Shown: positions 1-7,957 of the stretch, in pieces
Layout of the letters: each line of letters begins with the position of its first letter
How positions within the stretch are numbered: position 1 is the first letter of the stretch
Assembly (NCBI GenBank): GCA_008933735.1
Contig: WBUL01000002.1
Location: 145,937-209,936 of the forward strand
Length of the DNA: 64,000 bases
From: Anaerolineae bacterium
GTDB lineage: Bacteria; Chloroflexota; Anaerolineae; Aggregatilineales; J027
Direction of reading: 5' to 3'
Program-made: the position numbers and the translations under genes
The notes under the pieces: model-generated
Databases searched by the model: none
What the model was told of the DNA's origin: nothing
Seen by the model: only the letters and a program-made list of their open reading frames with translations

Positions 1-1
1 G

Positions 2-979
2 GGTTATGACGCCAGTGTTTATCTGAATGAATATGGCGATATGATTGATATGCCTGCCGCGATCCAGCGGGGGCTGCTCTGGCACGCCTATGGGAACAAT
101 ATTCATCTGATCATGGGTTATGCAGATATGGAATGGGTCAACGCAACCTATGACCTGGTTGATCCCTGGAAAAACCCCGAACTGGTCGTGCCCAAATCTG
201 GCTATGGTGGTGGGGCGCTCATCTGGCCCGGACCATTTCCATCGCTGCGGATAAAGACCCTGCGGGAAGGTATTGAAGATACACGGCTGCTCGACCTGTA
301 CGCGGAAGCGTTCGGCTTAGAAGCGGCGCAGGGATTTGCTGCCTGTCTGACGCCTGGTTTACTAGCAGATCAGAATCCCCCCGCTAACCTCTTTGACGAT
401 GCTCACACTGCCTTGCTCACAGCACTGGCAAACAACCAGGCCATCCCTGAAGGAACACTGTGCCTTCCTGCACCCGCTTATGAGGATCAGCAAGTGGTGT
501 TAGATATGGACTCCAGTGGGGATTCGCTTCGTGAATGGGAATTTGATGGAGCGGAGGGCCAGTTCATACCCTCAGACGATGGTTCTGCGCTTCAGGTCAC
601 TTTTAATGGCGAATCGGGCGGTTTTGCAGGTTTCTATTTCGGTGAACAGGATTGGAGTAACTGGACAGCCCTTCAGGTCACGGTTACCAGTGACAGCCCT
701 TATTTTACGCTCCTCGACATCGGCCTTTCCGACGATGCGGGCAGCTACAATTTGCTTCGCGGCGGGGCGATCCTCATTGGGCCGTATACCAGCCGAACGA
801 TTACCATGCCTCTCGTGCAGCCTTTGGACGAAGAAAAATTATTCGACTGGACGACCGTTGAATATATGAGCATTGAGGTCGCACTTACAACGACCTGGAC
901 CAATGGCTTCGGAGAAATTAATACTTATCCGCTTGGCACACGGACTCTGATCTTTGACAATTTTGTGCTGGTGCGATGA
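2..979 (+). CDS. Glycoside-hydrolase-like (DUF4091) protein, 5' partial
   Basis: The frame is open to the left window edge, so only the last 325 residues are visible. The first ~105 resemble the C-terminal part of DUF4091/GH123-like glycosidases: a 'RGLLWHAYGNN' strand, 'DPWKNPE', and 'PSLRIKTLREGIEDTRLLDLY', a helix typical of this family. Residues ~165-325 form a Trp/Gly/Asp-rich beta-sandwich, probably a carbohydrate-binding module ending in 'LIFDNFVLVR'. The catalytic residues lie outside the window. The stop overlaps the next gene's start (ATGA), so it is the upstream member of a polysaccharide operon. A secreted or envelope role in glycan trimming is inferred. Confidence 0.7.
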   Translation, partial: GYDASVYLNEYGDMIDMPAAIQRGLLWHAYGNNIHLIMGYADMEWVNATYDLVDPWKNPELVVPKSGYGGGALIWPGPFPSLRIKTLREGIEDTRLLDLYAEAFGLEAAQGFAACLTPGLLADQNPPANLFDDAHTALLTALANNQAIPEGTLCLPAPAYEDQQVVLDMDSSGDSLREWEFDGAEGQFIPSDDGSALQVTFNGESGGFAGFYFGEQDWSNWTALQVTVTSDSPYFTLLDIGLSDDAGSYNLLRGGAILIGPYTSRTITMPLVQPLDEEKLFDWTTVEYMSIEVALTTTWTNGFGEINTYPLGTRTLIFDNFVLVR

Positions 980-2079
980 AACGAGACTACCGCGTTTTAC
1001 TGGTAGACCTGGCACAAAGTTACGGGGGAGCAGAAGTCAGGGTGATAACTCAGGCAAAATACCTGCAAGACCGTGTCGCCCACTGCGCGGTAGCGGTCTT
1101 GCAGAACAGCCCGCTTCATCAGCGACTCCAAGAAATGAATCTACCCTGTGAACCTCTGTCGATTGGACGCGGCAGCCCACGCATGGGGTTAGCCCTACGC
1201 CACATCGCTCAACACGGCAAATATCAGTTGATCGATGCCCATAATGTCCATTCGATTTTGTGGGGACATCTGGGTGGCTACCTGGGAGGCACAAGGGGTC
1301 TGGTCTCGACAATGCACAGCGACTACGGCAAAGAGTATCCGGGACTGAAAGGCATTTTTTACGAAAGCACCCTCTGGTTGAATCGTCGTATCGCGCGGGA
1401 ATACATTACGGTCACAGAAGTGCTGCAAGAAAAATATGCCGCTCTGATTTCCAGCACCCTGATTCATAATGCCGTGCCCATTCCTGAACTTCCCTTACCT
1501 CCTAAAAATCCTGACCTGATCCGCTCATGGGGGTTCTCGCCTGATGATTTTATTGTGGTTATACCAGCACGGTTGAAGCCGGTCAAAGGCCACCGCTACC
1601 TGATTGATGCTTTTGCACAACTAGACGATTTCCCCCAGGTGAAACTACTGATTGCAGGGGACGGCCCCCTGCAACCGGAGCTGGAAGCACAGGTCAATGC
1701 TCTGAACCTGGCTGATCGTGTTCATTTTGCGGGTTTTCGGCAGGATATCCCAGCGATTCTGCAATCAGTCGACAGTGTATGTATGGCCTCTTTATCCGAA
1801 GCGCTGCCCTATGCGGTTCTGGAAGCTGGCTCGTATGCCCGCCCACTCCTGGTCACGGCGGTGGGGGGAATGGCAACCCTGCTTGAGGATCACAAAACGG
1901 CACTGCTGGTTCCCCCACAGGACGCTGCCGCTCTGGCGAATGGGCTCCGAGAACTGGTCACGCGCCCGGAACAGACCCGACAGCTTGGGTTGGCCGCCTA
2001 TGAACTGGTAAAAAACTCCTTTAGCACAGAAGTGATGATTGATAAAATTCTGAAAGTGTACGACAACGCAGTGAAATGA
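976..2079 (+). CDS. GT4-family glycosyltransferase
   Basis: A 367-residue GT-B glycosyltransferase. The N-terminal half begins with the glycine-rich 'YGGAEVRVITQAKYL' acceptor-side loop. The C-terminal half has 'IPARLKPVKGHRYLIDAF', 'LLIAGDGPLQPELEAQ' and the EX7E nucleotide-sugar motif in 'SEALPYAVLEAG', followed by 'AVGGMATLLED'. The length is normal for GT4. It likely adds a sugar to a lipid-linked glycan at the cytoplasmic membrane face; donor and acceptor cannot be told from sequence. It overlaps its neighbours by 4 nt on both sides (ATGA), indicating translational coupling. Confidence 0.9.
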   Translation: MKRDYRVLLVDLAQSYGGAEVRVITQAKYLQDRVAHCAVAVLQNSPLHQRLQEMNLPCEPLSIGRGSPRMGLALRHIAQHGKYQLIDAHNVHSILWGHLGGYLGGTRGLVSTMHSDYGKEYPGLKGIFYESTLWLNRRIAREYITVTEVLQEKYAALISSTLIHNAVPIPELPLPPKNPDLIRSWGFSPDDFIVVIPARLKPVKGHRYLIDAFAQLDDFPQVKLLIAGDGPLQPELEAQVNALNLADRVHFAGFRQDIPAILQSVDSVCMASLSEALPYAVLEAGSYARPLLVTAVGGMATLLEDHKTALLVPPQDAAALANGLRELVTRPEQTRQLGLAAYELVKNSFSTEVMIDKILKVYDNAVK

Positions 2080-3119
2080 CAAAGAGATCACCAATGCTTG
2101 CCAAAGTCCTCTACCGTGTTAAAGCCGACAAGTTCATGGATGCCTACTGGGGGCGGTCACGCCTGACAGTTCTCGCTTACCATCGAATTAATGATTCGTA
2201 TGCGCCCGATTTTGACTTTTACGGGCCCAACGTCAGCGCCACACCGGAAATGTTCGAGCGCCATCTGGAATACATCGGCAAAAACTTCAATGTGGTGGAT
2301 TTGCAGGCGGTGGTGGATTTTGTCGAAAACGGTAAACCTCTGCCCGCCCGCCCCTTATTGATCACCTTTGATGATGGATATCTGGACAATTATGAGTTCG
2401 CCTTCCCTTCTTTGAAAAAATACGGCTTTCCAGCCGTCATTTTCCTGATGACCCGTGGGATGACAAACACGAATGAACGCCCCTGGTGGGATGAATGTGC
2501 ATATTATTTCTTCCACACCAGGAAAACCAGTGCAGACTTGCCCCTCATCGGGAAGCTGGAATTTCCTACGCCGCAGGAACGCGAAAACGTCCGCGAAAAA
2601 CTAATGAAACAGTTGAAGTTGATCCCCGAAGCCGAAAAACGCGCCAGCCTGGACAAACTCCAACACGTCCTGGAAGTCCCTTCGCCCAGCATGAACGGGC
2701 AAATCTTCATGAACTGGGAACAGGTACGGGAACTGGTCGCCAATGGGATCACCTGCCAGCCCCATACAGTCAACCATCCGATTTTGACACGTATCTCAGA
2801 GACGCAGGTGTATGAGGAAATCAAGCAGTCGCGCGACCATATCCAGCAGGAAACCGGGCAGGACATCGTGGCGTTTGCCTATCCAAATGGACGTGTGGCA
2901 GATTACAATCAGGCAGCACTCAACGCCCTACGGGAATATGGGTACAAAGTAGCCTTTACGCTGACCTCTGGACCGATGCCAAATGGCGATGTCAAAAAGC
3001 ACCCTCTGGAAATTCGCCGTGTTTATCTGGGCCGCCGAGATAACTTTGAAGTTTTTGTCATGAAAGCAATGGGGGCATCAGCTTTCGGTGAACCCCCGGC
3101 ATATGTGGAGGCGAAATAG
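2076..3119 (+). CDS. Polysaccharide deacetylase (NodB/CE4 family)
   Basis: A 347-residue carbohydrate esterase 4 protein. The NodB core has the metal and base motif 'ITFDDGYLDN' (around residue 90), the zinc-binding H-x3-H in 'QPHTVNHPIL', and 'FAYPNGRVADYN'. These are the hallmarks of N- or O-deacetylases acting on cell-surface sugars. There is no clear signal peptide, so it may act on a lipid-linked intermediate inside the cell or be exported another way. It starts inside the stop of the upstream GT4 gene (ATGA) and its own stop overlaps the next GTG start by one base. Its placement between two glycosyltransferases suggests it modifies the same glycan. Confidence 0.9.
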   Translation: MTKRSPMLAKVLYRVKADKFMDAYWGRSRLTVLAYHRINDSYAPDFDFYGPNVSATPEMFERHLEYIGKNFNVVDLQAVVDFVENGKPLPARPLLITFDDGYLDNYEFAFPSLKKYGFPAVIFLMTRGMTNTNERPWWDECAYYFFHTRKTSADLPLIGKLEFPTPQERENVREKLMKQLKLIPEAEKRASLDKLQHVLEVPSPSMNGQIFMNWEQVRELVANGITCQPHTVNHPILTRISETQVYEEIKQSRDHIQQETGQDIVAFAYPNGRVADYNQAALNALREYGYKVAFTLTSGPMPNGDVKKHPLEIRRVYLGRRDNFEVFVMKAMGASAFGEPPAYVEAK

Positions 3120-4324
3120 TGCGCGTTTACGTAGTCGAAGCCTCTGGCAAAGGCGGGTTGATTCATTATTCGTATCATTTGAGTCGGGGCTTGCAGCGCT
3201 GCGGCGTGGAAACTACCCTGGTAACATCCACCGCGTATGAGCTGCGCGACCTGGAGCATCCCTTTAGGGTGGTGGAATTTTTGCACCTTTGGGATCCCCG
3301 TGCCAGCAAAAGCGGCAATCCATTGTGGCACAAAGCGCGAAGGGGATTACGCGGTCTCCAATATATTTACCAGTGGTATCGACTGGTCAACTTTCTGAAG
3401 CGCGAAAAACCGGATGTCGTGTTGTTTGGAGAAATGCGTTTTGCCTTTGAAACCTACTTCCTGCAAATGCTGCGCCGTTCAGGAATTAAGTTAGCAGACA
3501 TCGTCCATGATGTTCAGGCATATGATACCCGTAAGGGGTCAGACAACATCCTACATCAGTCGGAAAAACACCTCGCGCAGTACAACAAAATGTATGCTCA
3601 GTTCAACTATCTCTTTGTGCATGATCGCAGCAACCGGGAGTTGTTCCTCAATCTGTACGACATCCCTGCCGAGCGTGTGTTTGAAATCCCAATGGCGACC
3701 AATGAACTGGTGCTGGAAGTCAAACCGGCTTATACCCCGGAAGGTTTACGAGATCACCTGGGCATTCCTGATGACCGCCCAATCGTACTGTTTTTTGGCA
3801 CTATTACCAAGTACAAGGGATTGGTCGATTTAATCCGTGCCTTCCCCGCGATTCATCAGGCGACTAACGCTCAGCTTCTCATTGCAGGTTTTCCCGGGAA
3901 AGATGTTGATGTGCCAGAGCTCAAGGGCATTGTGCAGAGTCTTGACATGAACGACTACACCACCTGGTTCTTAGATTATGTTCCTAATGAATGGGTTGCT
4001 CCCATGATGGAAATCAGTGATGTAGTTATTTTGCCCTACCGCGCTATTACCCAGAGCGCCGTGATTCAAATCGCGTATGCCTGTGGCAAACCTGTGGTCG
4101 CCACACGAGTCGGCGGTCTGCCAGACATTGTTGAGGAAGGCAAAAGCGGCCTGCTCGCTGACCCACAAAATCCGGACTCTCTCGCACAGGCGATTATTAC
4201 AGCGCTTGACAACAAAGATAAACTGCGCGAAATGGGCAAATATGCCCGCCATCTGGCTGAATCACGTTATTCATGGATGGTCGTTGGAGATATTATCAAA
4301 AAAGCGTTTGAGAAAAGCCTGTAG
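3119..4324 (+). CDS. GT4-family glycosyltransferase
   Basis: A 401-residue GT-B transferase starting at GTG; the start shares its first G with the deacetylase stop (TAGTG). Recognisable segments are 'SGKGGLIHYSYHLSRGL' at the N-terminus, 'VLFFGTITKYKGLVDLIRAF', 'LLIAGFPGKD' and 'VATRVGGLPDIVEEGKSGLL'. Where classic GT4 enzymes carry the EX7E pair, this protein reads 'LPYRAITQSAVIQIAYACG', so both acidic residues are replaced. That variant occurs in some GT4 subfamilies and does not by itself mean inactivity. It is the last gene of the rightward glycan operon; the convergent epimerase stop is only 6 nt away. Confidence 0.87.
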   Translation: MRVYVVEASGKGGLIHYSYHLSRGLQRCGVETTLVTSTAYELRDLEHPFRVVEFLHLWDPRASKSGNPLWHKARRGLRGLQYIYQWYRLVNFLKREKPDVVLFGEMRFAFETYFLQMLRRSGIKLADIVHDVQAYDTRKGSDNILHQSEKHLAQYNKMYAQFNYLFVHDRSNRELFLNLYDIPAERVFEIPMATNELVLEVKPAYTPEGLRDHLGIPDDRPIVLFFGTITKYKGLVDLIRAFPAIHQATNAQLLIAGFPGKDVDVPELKGIVQSLDMNDYTTWFLDYVPNEWVAPMMEISDVVILPYRAITQSAVIQIAYACGKPVVATRVGGLPDIVEEGKSGLLADPQNPDSLAQAIITALDNKDKLREMGKYARHLAESRYSWMVVGDIIKKAFEKSL

Positions 4325-4330
4325 GCATTC

Positions 4331-5287
4331 TCATACCTTTTTCGCTGCATATTCTTTGTACCACTCGACAGTACGGGCCAGACCCGTTTCAAAATCTACA
4401 ACCGTATCAAAATGAAGATACTGCCGCGCGAGTTCGATGCTGGAACGTGAATGTTTGATGTCCCCTGCCCGTTCAGGCGCATGAATTGGCTGAAGCGATT
4501 TACCCATGATGCGGTTCAGAGCATCCACCAATTGCAACAGATTGACACTCTCACCTGTTGCCATGTTCAAGACCTTGCCGGATACTCCCTGGGCTTTGGC
4601 CGCCAGCAAATTGCCATGGACCACATTATCAATATAGGTGAAATCACGGGTTTGCAGGCCATCACCAAAAATCGTGGGCTGACGATCTAAGGTCATGAGC
4701 GAAATAAAAATCGGGATGACTGCCGCATAGTGAGAAGTCGGATCCTGCCGGGGGCCAAACACATTAAAATAGCGCAGACAAACTGTTTCAAGGTTGAACA
4801 CCTCTGCAAACACCTGGCAGTAATACTCACCAGCGAGTTTCGCCGCCCCATAAGGGGACTTGGGATGGGTTGGCATCGTTTCGTCGGTATACTCAACTTC
4901 GATATCCCCATAAGCTGCTGATGATGCTGCATAGACCACCCGTTTCACTCCTGCATCCCGCGCTGCCAGCAGGACTTTCAACGTCCCGGTTGCACAGTGC
5001 TCATGAGACCGAAGAGGGTCTTCCACACTCAGCGGCACAGAGGCTAACGCCGCTTCATGAAACACATAATCAGCTCCCTTAAAGGCTTTGTCGAGGGCGT
5101 CTTTGTCAGTGACGCTCATTTCATAAACCGTCAGATTCGGGTCACTGGCGAGATGATCGAGATTTTCGCGTTTTCCGGTAGAGAAATTATCGACGACACG
5201 GACAAAATGCCCCTGTTCCAGAAGTTTAGTCGCAATATGCGAACCAATGAAACCCGCCCCACCTGTCACCACATAAGTTTCAGTCAT
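4331..5287 (-). CDS. NAD-dependent nucleotide-sugar epimerase (SDR family)
   Basis: A 318-residue extended SDR. The Rossmann motif 'GGAGFIGSHIATKLLEQG' sits at residues ~8-25, the catalytic Ser in 'VYAASSAAYG', and the YxxxK pair in 'SPYGAAKLAGEYY', followed by 'RYFNVFGPRQDP'. This pattern matches UDP-glucose/UDP-N-acetylglucosamine 4-epimerases and related dehydratases. It probably supplies an epimerised UDP-sugar to the surrounding transferases. It is the last gene of the leftward operon, 15 nt after the flippase. Exact substrate (Glc/Gal or GlcNAc/GalNAc) is not resolved. Confidence 0.88.
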   Translation of the reverse strand: MTETYVVTGGAGFIGSHIATKLLEQGHFVRVVDNFSTGKRENLDHLASDPNLTVYEMSVTDKDALDKAFKGADYVFHEAALASVPLSVEDPLRSHEHCATGTLKVLLAARDAGVKRVVYAASSAAYGDIEVEYTDETMPTHPKSPYGAAKLAGEYYCQVFAEVFNLETVCLRYFNVFGPRQDPTSHYAAVIPIFISLMTLDRQPTIFGDGLQTRDFTYIDNVVHGNLLAAKAQGVSGKVLNMATGESVNLLQLVDALNRIMGKSLQPIHAPERAGDIKHSRSSIELARQYLHFDTVVDFETGLARTVEWYKEYAAKKV

Positions 5288-5302
5288 TCTTCAAGCCCCT
5301 TA

Positions 5303-6745
5303 TCAGTTTGAGCTGGAAAACTGCATCCGCAGTTCCATGATTTTGTCGCGCTCAAGACCCCACATGGCAATTCCGTAGGTTACAGCACCCGTCAGGATCA
5401 GCAGAAGAAGCGCCAGCGCCCGGGGCCATTCGGCGGTTAAGATAAGCATACCAGCTACTGCCAACCCCATGACCGCACTGCCGACGGTTGCTGGAACAAA
5501 TTGGCGGAGAATTTTGGGCATCGGTACCTCGATCAGCCACGACCCAATAATCAGGCGCGTGGTGCTCACAATAAACGCGACGACCGCATGACCCAGCGAG
5601 ACCGCAAAAGCACTCTCATGCGCCAGAAAATACAATACGGGTCCCAGCAAAGCAAATTCAAAAGCAGCCGTTTTCCATAGGATATCAGGTCGGCCAACAG
5701 CTTTGTAGATGTCCCCAATATTCCAGGATACAGACAAAAACACCCCGTAAAACGCCAAGGCTGCCATAATGGGCGCTGCATCGACCCAATCTTTGCCAAA
5801 AACAACTTCGGTAAACGGTCTTGAGACCAGGGCCATCCCCACGCCAGCGGGAAACGTTACCAGCGATACATATCGAATTGCCATCAACATGCCATCCTGG
5901 AGCTGTTTACGGTTTTCCTGCAAAATCGAATACGCCGGAAACAGCACCTGTGCAATGACGTTACACAGGTTGATAATCACAATTTCGGGTAGTCGGAATG
6001 CAATCGTATACAGACCAAGAGAGGCATCACCCAGAAAACGCCCGATGAACACATAGTCGATATTAGCCTGAAAATTGGAAATCAGATTATCAATAGCTAT
6101 TTTGTAGCCATAGCTGAAGAGTTCCTTTGCAATCGGCACCGAGAAAGAAAAACCAGGCCGCCAGGGAACAATGATCCACGCCACAATGGTGAAAGCAGTA
6201 CGCCCCACAATCTGTCCGATCACCAACGCCCAGATGCCATTTCCCGACATGGCTAACCCAATACTCACCACTCCTTTAGAGAATGATTCCGCCAGGACCG
6301 GAATCATCCGGCGCGAAAACTTCATTTCTCGATGTAGTATCGTATCGTGTGTTCCGCCAAGACTGCTCAGGAAAAAACTTGCACTGAGAACCGGAAGCAC
6401 CGTGGTGATCTGAGGTTCACGGAAGAAATCAGCCACAAACGGTGAAATCCCGATCGTAATGCCCCACATCACGGCATTAGTTGCCATACTGATCCAGAAA
6501 GCAGTCGTTGCAGCTTCTTTAATATCGCCACGCCGCTGGATAAGGGCAAAGCTGATCCCCAGATCGCGCACGGCATCCAGAAAACTCATGGTCGTAATAG
6601 CAAAGCCGACAATCCCAAATTCGGATTGGCTGATGAGGCGGGTCAGTACAGCGGTAGTGACAAGCACTACCCCCTTTGTGAGGATATAACTCAGATACGT
6701 CCAGGCAACACCAGTGACGGTTTTTTTTGTAATCGACTCTGACAT
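5303..6745 (-). CDS. Oligosaccharide flippase (Wzx-like, MOP superfamily)
   Basis: A 480-residue integral membrane protein with about 12-14 hydrophobic segments. It starts with the typical 'TVTGVAWTYLSYILTKGVVL' and continues through 'LTRLISQSEFGIVGFAIT', as in lipopolysaccharide/teichuronic-acid flippases. It would move undecaprenyl-diphosphate-linked oligosaccharide across the cytoplasmic membrane. It lies 12 nt after the GT2 gene and 15 nt before the epimerase in one leftward operon. No Wzy polymerase is recognisable beside it. Confidence 0.88.
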   Translation of the reverse strand: MSESITKKTVTGVAWTYLSYILTKGVVLVTTAVLTRLISQSEFGIVGFAITTMSFLDAVRDLGISFALIQRRGDIKEAATTAFWISMATNAVMWGITIGISPFVADFFREPQITTVLPVLSASFFLSSLGGTHDTILHREMKFSRRMIPVLAESFSKGVVSIGLAMSGNGIWALVIGQIVGRTAFTIVAWIIVPWRPGFSFSVPIAKELFSYGYKIAIDNLISNFQANIDYVFIGRFLGDASLGLYTIAFRLPEIVIINLCNVIAQVLFPAYSILQENRKQLQDGMLMAIRYVSLVTFPAGVGMALVSRPFTEVVFGKDWVDAAPIMAALAFYGVFLSVSWNIGDIYKAVGRPDILWKTAAFEFALLGPVLYFLAHESAFAVSLGHAVVAFIVSTTRLIIGSWLIEVPMPKILRQFVPATVGSAVMGLAVAGMLILTAEWPRALALLLLILTGAVTYGIAMWGLERDKIMELRMQFSSSN

Positions 6746-6757
6746 GGATTTTTTCTT

Positions 6758-7954
6758 TTATGATGAAGCTGAGCGTTTCTTCCAGGTGACTTTTTGTCGC
6801 CCACTCGCCCAACGCCACAAGCCCATCAGGGCAGCGAAGTTAGAGCCGACAAAAAAGTAAGGCACACTGAAAATCAGGACTTTGCGGTAGCCGCGTTTTT
6901 CAAAAATAGCGCCCAGCCATGCTAGCAGATAAAAACCAATTTGTCCAACAAGAAACAGCAGCCCCCATCCGCGCCGCAGCAGCAAAAAATCACTGCCCTC
7001 CTCACCCCAAAGGACGACAGTCAGAAGGTTAGCCGCAAATATGATGATCATCAGGACAGGAGAAAGGGGCCGCAGGAACTTGTGGGAAAACAGGCGAAAC
7101 GCCATTTGCAAACTTGGCGCACGCAAATACCCAGCGTTAAATAACGCTTGGTAGCGCCCTGCGTTAATCCGCACCCGCCGGTTATATTCGTCTGCCATGC
7201 TGCTGCTGGCTTCATCATAACTTATGGCTTCTGGCTCATAAACGACACGGTATCCCTGAGCGTTAGCTTCCATCGCCAGGCTGAACTCATCGTTAATGGT
7301 ACCTTTTTGGAGGGGTTTATGGAGGTGACGGCGAATGGCAAACATATTGCCATGGACCGCCACCGTGCTGCCTGTTCTACTTTCCCATTTTCGCAGGGCA
7401 GCTTCATACTTCCAATACATCCCCGCCTGCTTTGCCACGCCACGATCTGTATCCCAGATTGCCAGGGTACCAACAATCACACCAACGGATGGGTCGGCAA
7501 ATCCGCGTACCAGCTTTTGCAGCGCCTCTTTTTCATAAATGGGGGAAGCATCGCTAAGCAGAACAATCTCTCCGGTGGCATGTTCAAAGCCCATGTTCAC
7601 CGCCCCCATTTTGCCACCGCGCACTGGCTGTTTCAGCAGCGTCACACCCCGGTCAGCGAAGCTTTGCACAATTTCTGCGGTCCCATCGTCACTGCCATCG
7701 TCAATGACCAGGATTTGCAGTTTGTCTTTGGGATATTCTAAAGAAACAGTATTCTCCAGCTTTTTGCCGATCACATCGGCTTCATTATAAGCCGGAATCA
7801 GCATCGTAATCGAAGGATAAAACGTTTCTTTTTTGATTGGCTTGGGCGCAACTTTCGACCACACATACATCAGCAACGGATAGCCGAAATATGTCCAGAG
7901 CATAAGTATAAAACTGACCCAGAACAGACACGCAAAAAGAATTACAACAGCCAT
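6758..7954 (-). CDS. Membrane GT2-family glycosyltransferase
   Basis: A 398-residue GT-A transferase with an N-terminal membrane helix (~5-27) and about three C-terminal helices (~295-385). The cytosolic domain has 'ITMLIPAYNEADVIGKKLE', 'ILVIDDGSDDGTAEIV', 'RGGKMGAVNMGFEHATGE' and 'VLLSDASPIYEKEAL'; the usual DxD appears as DAS. 'NRRVRINAGRYQALF' stands where processive synthases have (Q/R)xxRW. It may be processive or a single-addition enzyme. It begins 3 nt after the stop of the sugar-phosphate transferase, so both are almost certainly co-transcribed and build the same glycan. Confidence 0.88.
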   Translation of the reverse strand: MAVVILFACLFWVSFILMLWTYFGYPLLMYVWSKVAPKPIKKETFYPSITMLIPAYNEADVIGKKLENTVSLEYPKDKLQILVIDDGSDDGTAEIVQSFADRGVTLLKQPVRGGKMGAVNMGFEHATGEIVLLSDASPIYEKEALQKLVRGFADPSVGVIVGTLAIWDTDRGVAKQAGMYWKYEAALRKWESRTGSTVAVHGNMFAIRRHLHKPLQKGTINDEFSLAMEANAQGYRVVYEPEAISYDEASSSMADEYNRRVRINAGRYQALFNAGYLRAPSLQMAFRLFSHKFLRPLSPVLMIIIFAANLLTVVLWGEEGSDFLLLRRGWGLLFLVGQIGFYLLAWLGAIFEKRGYRKVLIFSVPYFFVGSNFAALMGLWRWASGRQKVTWKKRSASS

Positions 7955-7957
7955 AAG

